A stretch of 39,331 nucleotides of DNA from Methanobacteriota archaeon (GTDB taxonomy: Archaea; Thermoplasmatota; Poseidoniia; Poseidoniales; Thalassarchaeaceae). Made by a program: the position numbers and the translations under genes. The DNA lies in NCBI GenBank assembly GCA_002713585.1, contig PATD01000047.1, positions 1 through 39,331 of the forward strand, read 5' to 3'. The notes beneath the pieces are model-generated. The model was given only the letters and a program-made list of their open reading frames with translations. It was not told the DNA's origin and did no database searches. Shown in pieces: positions 25,501 through 32,814 of this stretch (the stretch's first letter is position 1; each line of letters begins with the position of its first letter).

Positions 25501-26458
25501 CGTCAACTTACTTGCTATCGAGCAATACGATGAAGCAGCCTCCCGTGTCGCTCAACTTCAAGCTGATGCGAATGCACTCCGTGAGCGTCGTGAGCGACTT
25601 CTTGCAATTGCTGATCAGTTGGAGATGGAGCGTAGGACACGTCTGACCGATGTCCTTGACCGTGTATCTGCGAACTTTAGCCGTGTTTACCGAATCCTAC
25701 AGCCAGGTGGTGCCGGAGATTTACGTCTTGAGAATCCAGAGGATCCGTTTTCTGGAGGCCTCCAGATGTGGGCGAAGCCGCCTGGAAAGAGCAACCAAAT
25801 CGAACTCCATCTGTTATCCGGTGGAGAGAAGTCGATGGCCGCACTTGCCCTCATATTTGCGATACAGGACTTTGAGCCATCGCCGTTTTACTACTTTGAT
25901 GAAGTCGATCAGAATCTTGATTCCTTCAATGCAGAGAGCATTGCTCAACTTTGCCGCCTTCGAAGCGAGCGTGCCCAGTTCCTCATGGTCACGCTACGCA
26001 AGGTTAGTCTGCAGTTGGCAGATCATCACATCGGTGTCACTCATGGTGGTGATGGGTGCAGTCGCCTAATCATGAACTTTGATCGCGATGCAGCAGTTGA
26101 ACTCGGAGAGGCTGCAGAGCGTGAACGTGAAGCACAAGAAGCGGCTCAAGCCGAGATGGAAGGTCTTGAGGAACTTCCGAGGCTGGAGGATCGCCCCAGG
26201 GTTCCAGAGGCATTACCCACGCCCGAGAGCCTTGGAGGTATCCGTGAGGACGGGGCTGAAGTGGAAGCGACTGAAGTGGCGCCTCCAGAGGTTGATTCTC
26301 AAGCGGCCAGCATCGCCCATCTCGGTGATCGTGCAGCCGATACTAAGGAAGATCTTGATGAGCGTCTTGAATGGGAGAATCGCCTCGAAGAATCTATTGC
26401 ATCAGAATCAGAGGATATTGAATCCGAGATTACGGAAGAATCGGATATTGAGGAGTGA
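22520..26458 (+). CDS. smc: SMC chromosome segregation ATPase
   Basis: The 1312-residue condensin core ATPase. It starts with TTG: HLKRIELENFKSF is the standard SMC N-terminus, GAGGTGA (22509-22515) precedes the codon, and a nearby ATG (22515) is out of frame. Walker A GPNGSGKSNSGDAIQFVLG is at about 33-51. Two coiled-coil arms flank the hinge (about 523-680, GGIEGILGPLNELC...GAMVGGA). The ABC signature LSGGEKSMAALALIF is near 1098-1112 and Walker B YYFDEVDQNLD near 1122-1132. Walker A reads 'SGDAI' where most SMCs have 'IADAI'. The core ends near residue 1190 and is followed by an unusual acidic tail of about 120 residues. The first gene of smc-scpA-scpB. Confidence 0.97.
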   Translation: MHLKRIELENFKSFMGELTIDLEQGFTAITGPNGSGKSNSGDAIQFVLGTRSTKSLRAQNVKELIFNGGGRAKPARHCKVTLTFANPVNDKGSRRLKVDGDEVRFTRAVRLNSKDKAVSDYRLNDAPSSSTEFRRLLIEAGARGDGYNIVLQGDVTNLASMSALERRRVLEDVAGVTQYDDELKKADRQRKQVESQLEMIEVFEAEQTRRVESLEKEREDALKFRTLMEDLQTSRSLLMQAKHRSNFEEIRMLGDEKSRYIESSEELKDECERSELRIQELDDEIVRLQKEMEALLGTDQRGTMERIRKLELQVDRASDRVSELDSTSEKSLIEAKTLSKEIKRARDAVESNLKVIDEATESLKSAKAAMAAAKKEESDARKAMEQGDRATMDLNRAYGKASEEVTRLADRLQVSTLEMERARQAADISHGRLADLQESLQDAEMEVNDLDLTLEEMDVVDSAEERTRLGEELRRLDNQQTTLQREEGRARANRNEAERALVRAQQQMESRSGRSSNQAQAVAAICAIRDSGGIEGILGPLNELCCPKDDAHALALSYALGGGMNHIVVENDEVATQCIRRLKADRLGRAVFLPLNKMQVRRAGGRSLMVSRQPGIVGFAADLLEFDESIENAVRNAVRDTLIVQNMEIARKNMGGVRMVTVDGSVFEASGAMVGGASKAPSATFGGGKTPGLSAVEKAQVALSEAELVLMTVTSALEENRLSQTTIREKMSQVSDIDGSLRLREVKADLQRARNLQKDLINQVKAAEKDLAHQSKALEKVESGAAAAEAARDSSVDERDRLLEQLRSQTPEHLAKRLRDAETQYTESSRKALASESTLTTGKERLSMMGDEVDKLEARKKEAEETSKNSISEIEQIKADSVGWVSELDELKEAHSQVSEEHRELDVLRTSHFEERATLKAQVDAMGSKRVTIMTRITELNTEIDRKHIALKNLVDEMAENEISIPAEHEAIPAFTEIETKVRNLERRVSNMGSVNLLAIEQYDEAASRVAQLQADANALRERRERLLAIADQLEMERRTRLTDVLDRVSANFSRVYRILQPGGAGDLRLENPEDPFSGGLQMWAKPPGKSNQIELHLLSGGEKSMAALALIFAIQDFEPSPFYYFDEVDQNLDSFNAESIAQLCRLRSERAQFLMVTLRKVSLQLADHHIGVTHGGDGCSRLIMNFDRDAAVELGEAAEREREAQEAAQAEMEGLEELPRLEDRPRVPEALPTPESLGGIREDGAEVEATEVAPPEVDSQAASIAHLGDRAADTKEDLDERLEWENRLEESIASESEDIESEITEESDIEE

Positions 26459-26469
26459 GGTGGTTCTCC

Positions 26470-27480
26470 GTGGAACCTCTTGTCTCACATGATTTGCGTG
26501 CTGATATTGTCACACGTCTTCTGGGTGGCGAGGAGGATGCGGATGCGATTCCGTTTATCGATCGCCTAGTCGAGATTGCGGAGATGGAGAACGGAGAGCA
26601 TCAGATGCTTGTAGACCCAATCGATCGATCGATAGCCCTAGTTTTCGAGTTATTCCAATCCGAGTCTCTTGATCCATGGGATGTTGATTTGACGATGTTC
26701 ATTGATCTGTTCGGGGAACGAATCGAGACAGCCGAGAATATCGATTTGCCTAGTTGTGGCCGCCTTATTCGTATGGCTTGGAACATCCTCCACGCCCAGA
26801 CATTTTCTCTGATTGAGCGACATGAAAACTGGGAGGATGAGGTTGATGACGATGATTGGATGTCAGATATTGGCTGGGAGGCGGATTTTGACGATAATGA
26901 GTATGGATTCTCAGTCAATGTTCTGACAGGCCGGGCTAAGGATGCCCTCCCTGGTCTTTTCCAGGGTCGTATTCGTAGAACTACTGAATCACGGCCAGTC
27001 ACACTTTCTGAGATGCTATTCTCACTCAAAGCCGCGCATGACCAGGCTGAGGATCGCCGATTAAGGGAGGCCGCTCGGATTCGTCATCAGGCGGACGTCG
27101 AGGAGGCCATGGCGAACGTATCATCGAGGATGCACCGTGAGAACCTAGAGGAGGATATACAGCGTTGCTGGTCAGCCTTACGAAAACTTGGGAGAGGTGG
27201 TGCGCCCGTTGAACTTGCTGATGTTCGCACCTACCTTTCCTCACTTGCCATCGAAGAGGGTGCATCGGAAGACGAAGCTGAAGCCGAGGGCGAGATTTCT
27301 GGATTTGTCGCATCCCTATTCCTTACTCATCGTGGATTCGCGGAAATATGGCAGATGGGTGAAGCGACTCAGGGTCGTATTTTCCTTCGGGATCGCTGGC
27401 CGAAAGTTGAGACGTTCGATGAAGCATGTGTCGCTATCGCTCATGAGCGTGGTATTACTCTTGAAGAGGTGGAGGCGTGA
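26470..27480 (+). CDS. scpA: Segregation and condensation protein A (kleisin)
   Basis: The kleisin that bridges the SMC head domains. The 336 residues show FELFQSESLDPWDVDLTMFI (about 53-72), the ScpA hallmark in which 'LDPWDIDL' follows the N-terminal helices. They continue with the family's helical region (CGRLIRMAWNILHAQTFSL), a very acidic middle segment (about 118-140) and a C-terminal winged helix (about 240-336). GTG 26470 is chosen: GAGGTGG (26457-26463) lies 6 bases upstream. An in-frame GTG at 26455 overlaps the smc stop but has no spacing for ribosome binding. Co-transcribed with smc and scpB. Confidence 0.88.
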   Translation: MEPLVSHDLRADIVTRLLGGEEDADAIPFIDRLVEIAEMENGEHQMLVDPIDRSIALVFELFQSESLDPWDVDLTMFIDLFGERIETAENIDLPSCGRLIRMAWNILHAQTFSLIERHENWEDEVDDDDWMSDIGWEADFDDNEYGFSVNVLTGRAKDALPGLFQGRIRRTTESRPVTLSEMLFSLKAAHDQAEDRRLREAARIRHQADVEEAMANVSSRMHRENLEEDIQRCWSALRKLGRGGAPVELADVRTYLSSLAIEEGASEDEAEAEGEISGFVASLFLTHRGFAEIWQMGEATQGRIFLRDRWPKVETFDEACVAIAHERGITLEEVEA

Positions 27481-28097
27481 CTGATCCGTCCATCGAATCT
27501 ATCGTAGAAGCATTGTTGTTCTGCTCTGGTCGATCCTTGAAGTCCTCCGAGATATCTGAGCAGTCAGGACATCCTGAATCAGTGGTCGTTGAGTCTCTTG
27601 TGACGCTTCAGAGCCAGTATCGTCGTAGACGGGACAGCGCTCTTTCAATTGTCGAGGTTGGAGGTCGGTGGTCCATGGAAGTCCATCCACGCCTCTCAGC
27701 ACATCTACCGAGTGAGCTTCGTGGTGATATTCCAGACAGACTTCAACGTGCTGCTGCTCTAATTGCATATCATCAGCCCATGATGCAGAGTGATCTAGTC
27801 CAGATGATGGGGCCTATTGCCTATGACTACGTCCGTGCATTAGCACGTCTTGGCTTAGTCGATCGCCGTAGACAAGGTAATTCTCGTCGTTTGCGGACAA
27901 CTCGTTACTTCGCTGAGCGTTTTCAATGCCCTCACACTGAACCAAAGAAGGTTCGAGAGTGGTTTAGGGGCCAAGCAGAGGCTTCAGGTATTACTTCGCA
28001 GAATCTTGTTGACTCAATTAGGGAACTTGACCCCGATGTGGGGGACATGGATTTCGTTCCGGAATCCGATGGCACAGAGGAAGACATCGAAGATTAG
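27477..28097 (+). CDS. scpB: Segregation and condensation protein B
   Basis: The 206-residue partner of ScpA that regulates the SMC ring. It opens with SIESIVEALLFCSGRSLKSS, matching ScpB's 'iEAlLFas..pls..el', and has two winged-helix domains (about 5-80 and 85-150), the second containing AALIAYHQPMMQSDLVQM where the family has 'LAIIAY.QPITR.EI'. The GTG start overlaps the scpA stop (GTGA), with a GAGGTGG site about 8 bases before it. The acidic C-terminal tail resembles that of smc. Its stop overlaps the stop of the convergent HMG-CoA reductase gene by 3 bases. Confidence 0.92.
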   Translation: MTDPSIESIVEALLFCSGRSLKSSEISEQSGHPESVVVESLVTLQSQYRRRRDSALSIVEVGGRWSMEVHPRLSAHLPSELRGDIPDRLQRAAALIAYHQPMMQSDLVQMMGPIAYDYVRALARLGLVDRRRQGNSRRLRTTRYFAERFQCPHTEPKKVREWFRGQAEASGITSQNLVDSIRELDPDVGDMDFVPESDGTEEDIED

Positions 28098-29389
28098 ATT
28101 TGACGATGTGTATCTAGCATCATGTCTACCAAGGATTGTGTGATGGGGCCTCCGTGATTGCGGACCGCATCTGCAACAGCGTCTATTTCGCCTCCATTTG
28201 CTCCCGCAGAGATTACCATGTTTCGAAGATGAAGGCGCATGTGGCCTTCTTGAATCCCTTTCGTAGCTAAAGCGCGCATCGCACCGAGGTTTTGTGCTAA
28301 TCCTGCACATGCCATCAGAGATGCTAGATCTTGGGATCCGTCTACATCTGCTAATCTCAAATTCAATCGCGCGACTGGATGTACTTTCGAGGCGCCACCA
28401 ACGGTCCCAACGGCCAGGGGTATCTCGATTGAACCGTTAATCCAACCATCTCCGTCAACCCACCAACGAGTCATGGAACGGTATCTCCCACTCAGAGCGG
28501 CATAGGCATGGGCTCCTGCTTCGATAGCCCTCCAATCTTGCCCACAGGCTACTCCAATGGCAGAAACAGCGTTCATGATGCCTTTGTTGTGTGTTGCTGC
28601 ACGCCAGGGGTCGGCGTCAGCGAATTCGTAGGCGAGGATGACATCCTCGATGATTCTGTGCCCCTCCTCTGTATCTCCTTTACTGGAGATTGCCTCGGGC
28701 GAGAGTCGAACCGTTGCCCGTGCAAGCCGTTCAGTCGCGAGATTCGATAGGATGCGGAGAAGTACACGCCCTCCTGTGATTGATTCAAACCAGGGCGCCG
28801 CTCTCTCAGCCATGGTATTAACTGCATTTGCACCCATTGCGTCTCTTGTATCGACGACTAGGTGGACGATGAGCATCGTTTGCGACGTTGTTTCTAGTGT
28901 TCTACAGCGTATGTCTTTGCAACCGCCTCCGAGTCTAATCATGGTGGATTCAATGTCGTTGCATCTTTCGATGATACTAATCTTTTCAGATTCGATGGCC
29001 TCGATGGCTGCGGGGATGTCATCAACATCGAGAATCTGGAGTTGGCCGATCATCATAGGCGGATCCATCTTAGTTTGAAATCCTCCGCAGGGATGGGCAC
29101 GTTTTGCGATATTACTTGCAGCGGCGACTATGCTGGATTCTTCAACGCAGAAGGGGATTAGTCGAGGTATCCCGTTAACGAGAAAGTTCATTCCAATGCC
29201 TACGGGTAGCGAATATCGGCCTACGACGTTCTCAATCATCCGGTCAGCTGTATCTGCGTTCATCGAATCAGGATCTGACCATGCGGACATCTCCTCGAGT
29301 CCTATCCCTGTATAATCTGCTATGATTTTCCGTCGTTCATCTATATCTAGTGCGTAGAACCCACTAATCCGACTATCGTCCACTGGCAT
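28094..29389 (-). CDS. mvaA: Hydroxymethylglutaryl-CoA reductase, class II (bacterial-type)
   Basis: An enzyme of the mevalonate pathway that supplies isoprenoid precursors. It is of the class II type, as seen from SRISGFYALDIDERRKII near the start, the glutamate in MIENVVGRYSLPVGIGMNF (about 52-70), DTRDAMGANAVNTM with the catalytic Asp (about 188-201), the lysine in THNKGIMNAV, and the histidine in EGHMRLHLRNM near the C-terminus. ATG 29389 gives 431 residues, about the ~430 of class II enzymes. In-frame ATGs at 29407, 29422 and 29440 and a TTG at 29503 would add non-conserved residues. The upstream region holds an inverted repeat and TATA-like sequence and is shared with the divergent AAA-like gene. 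Confidence 0.93.
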   Translation of the reverse strand: MPVDDSRISGFYALDIDERRKIIADYTGIGLEEMSAWSDPDSMNADTADRMIENVVGRYSLPVGIGMNFLVNGIPRLIPFCVEESSIVAAASNIAKRAHPCGGFQTKMDPPMMIGQLQILDVDDIPAAIEAIESEKISIIERCNDIESTMIRLGGGCKDIRCRTLETTSQTMLIVHLVVDTRDAMGANAVNTMAERAAPWFESITGGRVLLRILSNLATERLARATVRLSPEAISSKGDTEEGHRIIEDVILAYEFADADPWRAATHNKGIMNAVSAIGVACGQDWRAIEAGAHAYAALSGRYRSMTRWWVDGDGWINGSIEIPLAVGTVGGASKVHPVARLNLRLADVDGSQDLASLMACAGLAQNLGAMRALATKGIQEGHMRLHLRNMVISAGANGGEIDAVADAVRNHGGPITQSLVDMMLDTHRQI

Positions 29390-29485
29390 TGTCTCGCCCC
29401 ATTCCATCCGAAATCGGGGCATCCTATGTCCCTTGCCCATGCAAAGGTGTGGAGGGATTGGCCTTGGAATGGTGCTATTCACGGG

Positions 29486-29512
29486 ATTAACGCGTTTATT
29501 CAAAGCGTTAAT
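29486..29512. promoter_or_regulatory. Perfect inverted repeat upstream of HMG-CoA reductase (putative operator)
   Basis: ATTAACGC (29486-29493) and its exact reverse complement GCGTTAAT (29505-29512) are separated by 11 bases, a centre spacing of 19 bases that fits a dimeric helix-turn-helix regulator. A related half site CCGTTATT follows at 29515-29522. It lies between the TATA-like sequence at 29534-29547 and the preferred start codon of the reductase, where a bound repressor would block transcription. Regulator and role are inferred; an RNA hairpin is the alternative. Confidence 0.5.
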
Positions 29513-29533
29513 TTCCGTTATTTCCTGCTAATC

Positions 29534-29547
29534 ATAAATCATATATT
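29534..29547 (-). promoter_or_regulatory. TATA-like region for HMG-CoA reductase
   Basis: On the minus strand this reads CAATATATGATTTAT, the most A/T-rich TATA-like stretch in the divergent intergenic region. Archaeal initiation about 25 bases downstream would fall near 29508-29520, inside or next to the inverted repeat. The message would then have a leader of roughly 120 bases before ATG 29389. Confidence 0.4.
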
Positions 29548-29602
29548 GCCTCTCAGTTCTCGTTTTATCACTCTGGCTACGTAGAAAATCATTGAGAAAT
29601 GC

Positions 29603-29629
29603 GTGAATGTTCTGTGAATTTGTGTGAAT
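29603..29629 (+). repeat. Three helically phased GTGAAT direct repeats
   Basis: GTGAAT occurs at 29603-29608, 29614-29619 and 29624-29629, with steps of 11 and 10 bases, about one helical turn. The array ends 2 bases before a TATA-like TTTATAT. This arrangement places all copies on one face of the helix next to where TBP/TFB would bind, suggesting a cooperative activator or repressor site for the downstream cassette. No known regulator is assigned. Confidence 0.45.
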
Positions 29630-29631
29630 TG

Positions 29632-29638
29632 TTTATAT
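29632..29638 (+). promoter_or_regulatory. TATA-like box of the AAA-like/propeller/DUF357 cassette
   Basis: TTTATAT is centred about 25 bases upstream of ATG 29660, the spacing expected if transcription starts at the first base of the start codon. No ribosome-binding site precedes that ATG, so a leaderless message is likely. It also argues against the in-frame GTG at 29624, which lies upstream of this box. Confidence 0.45.
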
Positions 29639-29659
29639 CAGTGCCTCGATGGGGCAGCG

Positions 29660-31786
29660 ATGGTTGGTGCAACAAGGCTCCCTACAGGTCCAACCATTCG
29701 TTCAGACCCATTCGTACTACGTGCCCTGAACAACTCTCAACAGAGTATGTTGGTCGGCCGCCAGGAGGTAGCCTCTATCATCATCGATCAAATGACTCAT
29801 GGGATGCCTGCTATCCACCTAATAGTGGGTCCAAGTGGTTCAGGGCGGACTAGCCTGTTGAATTGTCTGGCTCCCGAGGATTCACGACATATTGGAAATA
29901 TCTGGAATGAGGAAACGAAGACCACGGGCGTCATTCACGAGGCGGTTGCCAAATTCACGAATCAATTCCAGATTCCTCCAACACCCCAGTCTGCTGCCGA
30001 TTACTTGCGGCGCCATCTGGAGGATCGAACGGGTAATCTAGACCTCATAGCCTTCGATTACCCATACATCCCGACCTCTGACCTCTTTGCAATTGTTCAG
30101 AATATTGTTCCAGCACTACGCACGATGAGGGCTATGACTGTAGTATCCATGAGTGATGACCAATATCGCGATCTTGGCCGTTCAATTGAGACGTCATTCG
30201 ACATGGTTCACCATCTTCGTCCATTGTCTTTGGAAGAGACTAGGATTTTAGTCGATTTGAGAATGACTTCAGTATCTAATCAGACCATCCTCGAGCAGGG
30301 CGACGGGATATCACGCCTACATTCCTATACCGGCGGCAATCCAAAAGAGATAGTTCGTCAATGTGGGTTGCATTTAGGCCATCTGAGGTTTCCTGATCGG
30401 AATCCACAGGCCCCGTTCATGGACCTGCAACTCCCAATCACTTCCCCGATGCAGTCTAGCTCTGAGAACCCCCATTCTTCTAGCAGCCGTATGGGGTCCC
30501 GGCCTGAGCCTCCACGCCCTCTTTTCCCAGCCACAACAGTTCTTCCAGTTCAAGCAGGTCCTCCTTCATCTCATGATGTGTTTGATGACGGTTATGACGC
30601 TTGGTTTGCTGATTCCAAGGTCGCAAATCAGTTTACAGAATCCATTGAATCGAATCAGATGGATGTATCATCGGTTGATATTGAGGATGATAATCGCCCA
30701 CTCTTCGAATCTGTCGAGGACGACTCTCATGGTGACATAGGATTCGATCCGGAGGTGATTCACATTGCGAATCAAGACGAGGTCCACGATTTTGATGACA
30801 GCCAGGTACTGTATCTTGAAACGGATGAAATGGAACCGGAAACTCCGAATCTGTTAGATCAGGGAGGTGAGATGTTTGATGACTCGGATAGAATATTGGA
30901 TTCCAATGACATGGAACTCGGGTCATTGGATACAGAACCTGTATCTGATATTCAGACCGTTGACCAGTATTTGGAAACTGATGTAACTATTCGTTCTGAA
31001 CCAATTGAATTCGAGCCATCATCTGATTTCGAATTACTGGAGCCAGAAATCACTCCTCAGGAAGATATTGTGAATGTTCCTGGGCGGCCTCGTAGCGGAA
31101 TTTCAGGGCTTGCAGATAGGATGCGAGAGACCAATATACGAATGGATCTCGCTCCGCAGGCTCCTCAAACGGAGATTATCGAAGCTATTGATTGGGGACC
31201 TGAAGAGAAATCTAAGAATGATTCTCCGCCCTCTCTAGATCCTCCTGAATCGCCACCTGTCGCGGATGCTAGGCCTCAAATGCGGACTATTGATCCAATG
31301 ACTTCTAGGCCCCCTGATATCGATCGGGAGGGCGCTCAACTCTGGATGGACCCTAGTTTGACCCCCCTATCTCCTCCTCCTGCTGTTCCAGATTACTCGC
31401 CTGCTCCTACCCCCGCCCCCGAGGAATACGTGCCTCATGAGGCTCCAGTAGGGGAAAATCGTCCGGTTTTCAATGCTAAAAGGGTCATAGATGGAATTCA
31501 TGCCTTCAGAAAGGTCCGTTGGGAACAAGATATGCCATTGGATCCTACGCGCCTGAAAACGATGTCTGAAGCAGATGTCCAGATTTTAACTGCAGCTGCT
31601 GAGCGTGAGGTATCTCCATCGGACATAGCATTGCAGGCTCGTCTCCAAGTGGGTCGTTCTCGCTTATCTCAGAGATTCAATGATTTACGTCGCACGGGTT
31701 ACCTATCCGTTCGAACAGAAGGGCGAAGCCGTTACTATCGGCTGACAGAGGCTGCATCCTGCCTCTTCTCAGAGGTGAATGAATGA
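29660..31786 (+). CDS. Degenerate AAA/STAND-like NTPase with long acidic-Pro linker and C-terminal winged helix
   Basis: A 708-residue protein of unknown function. The N-terminal domain (about 14-245) has the architecture of Orc1/STAND NTPases: DPFVLRALNNSQQSMLVGRQ, a P-loop-like GPSGSGRTS (57-65), a Walker B-like LDLIAFDY (127-134), and the sensor-2-like SYTGGNPKEIVRQ (222-234). The invariant P-loop lysine is Arg63 and the Walker B glutamate is Tyr134, so hydrolysis is doubtful. A disordered, Asp/Glu/Pro-rich linker of ~350 residues follows. The C-terminal ~95 residues form a MarR/ArsR-like winged helix (QARLQVGRSRLSQRFNDLRR, then a basic wing). ATG 29660 is chosen from the TATA spacing; GTG 29624 would add 12 residues. 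The stop overlaps the next start (ATGA). Confidence 0.65.
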   Translation: MVGATRLPTGPTIRSDPFVLRALNNSQQSMLVGRQEVASIIIDQMTHGMPAIHLIVGPSGSGRTSLLNCLAPEDSRHIGNIWNEETKTTGVIHEAVAKFTNQFQIPPTPQSAADYLRRHLEDRTGNLDLIAFDYPYIPTSDLFAIVQNIVPALRTMRAMTVVSMSDDQYRDLGRSIETSFDMVHHLRPLSLEETRILVDLRMTSVSNQTILEQGDGISRLHSYTGGNPKEIVRQCGLHLGHLRFPDRNPQAPFMDLQLPITSPMQSSSENPHSSSSRMGSRPEPPRPLFPATTVLPVQAGPPSSHDVFDDGYDAWFADSKVANQFTESIESNQMDVSSVDIEDDNRPLFESVEDDSHGDIGFDPEVIHIANQDEVHDFDDSQVLYLETDEMEPETPNLLDQGGEMFDDSDRILDSNDMELGSLDTEPVSDIQTVDQYLETDVTIRSEPIEFEPSSDFELLEPEITPQEDIVNVPGRPRSGISGLADRMRETNIRMDLAPQAPQTEIIEAIDWGPEEKSKNDSPPSLDPPESPPVADARPQMRTIDPMTSRPPDIDREGAQLWMDPSLTPLSPPPAVPDYSPAPTPAPEEYVPHEAPVGENRPVFNAKRVIDGIHAFRKVRWEQDMPLDPTRLKTMSEADVQILTAAAEREVSPSDIALQARLQVGRSRLSQRFNDLRRTGYLSVRTEGRSRYYRLTEAASCLFSEVNE

Positions 31787-32814
31787 GCGATTGGCAAGTC
31801 ATTTGGAGTCATCAGGTCGAAGGTCCAGTCAACGATGTTAACGTTGATGAGCATGGAGCCCTCGTTGCTTCGGGTCAGACATTGTTCTCACTCCGAACCG
31901 ATGGGAGCCTCCATTGGAGGTCTGACCAGATTTTTGATGTATATTCGATTGAGGTTGCCGGTTCCTCAGTCGCGATACTTACAGGGACATCAATCCATGT
32001 CCTCGATAGACACAGCGGTCGTCCGCTTAGTGATGGAAGAAGTATCCCCGGCGGTTATCGGCAGGGTCTCTCTAGGCCTGGAGGTGGTTGGGTTGCCTCC
32101 GATCGAGGCGACCATCTCCACGTCTTCAGGCCAAACGGCCGTGGTATACGCCGTCTACGAGTTGGGTCAATGCGCAGATTGATTGGATGGTTAGACCGGG
32201 AGCATCTTCTCATGCTTGATCTCGATGGAGCATTACGTTGTGTTCGTTTGCATGGAGAGCATGCGCAGCGACGTATAGAGGATCGTCGTTGGATGTGGTG
32301 CAGTTCACTGGAACGAGGCCGGCTACTCCTGCTCGATGTTGAAGGTGCGTTACATGAGGGTGTGCCGAATCCCTTTGGATGGGATGAGCTTGATCGTATC
32401 TCAGATGGTGACATTGAGCCATACCGGGCTGTTCGTTGTATGGACGGATGGTGGTCGATGGATCTCGAAGGTAGGGTCCGGCATGCATTGGAGGCCAATC
32501 ACCTTGGGTTTGGTGATGACGTAGTCGATCATCTCTCATCGGATGGAGCCGGCAGCATACTGACCGCTACGAAGGAGGGTTTGCTCCGTTGGAGTGTAGC
32601 GCCAGGCATCAGTGGCCTTCGAGCAGAAGGCCGTCGTTCACAGGAAGAAGAGGAACGTCGTCGTCTGGATTGGCTTCAGCGATCTACCATGTTTGAATCC
32701 GCACAACAGGCGGAGGACGAAGGTTTGTGGTCACGTGCATTGGAACTCTATAGGGCACTGGGTAGAGAAGAGGATGTGCGCAGGATTCTCGGACTTCAGG
32801 AGGGGAGTGATTAA
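31783..32814 (+). CDS. Beta-propeller repeat protein with helical C-terminus
   Basis: A 343-residue cytoplasmic protein (no signal peptide) made mostly of short beta repeats in which hydrophobic strands alternate with turns such as DVNVDEHGALVASGQTLFSL, LHVFRPNGRGIRR, LLMLDLDGALRCV, LLLLDVEGALHEG and SILTATKEGLLRWSV. This is a WD40/PQQ-like propeller of about six or seven blades covering residues 1-280. The last ~60 residues switch to charged helices (EEEERRRLDWLQRS...LWSRALELYRALGREEDVRRIL) resembling a TPR-like hairpin. Such proteins are scaffolds. It starts within the stop of the AAA-like gene and its own stop overlaps the DUF357 start, so the three are translationally coupled and probably work together. 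The specific role is unknown. Confidence 0.65.
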   Translation: MSDWQVIWSHQVEGPVNDVNVDEHGALVASGQTLFSLRTDGSLHWRSDQIFDVYSIEVAGSSVAILTGTSIHVLDRHSGRPLSDGRSIPGGYRQGLSRPGGGWVASDRGDHLHVFRPNGRGIRRLRVGSMRRLIGWLDREHLLMLDLDGALRCVRLHGEHAQRRIEDRRWMWCSSLERGRLLLLDVEGALHEGVPNPFGWDELDRISDGDIEPYRAVRCMDGWWSMDLEGRVRHALEANHLGFGDDVVDHLSSDGAGSILTATKEGLLRWSVAPGISGLRAEGRRSQEEEERRRLDWLQRSTMFESAQQAEDEGLWSRALELYRALGREEDVRRILGLQEGSD

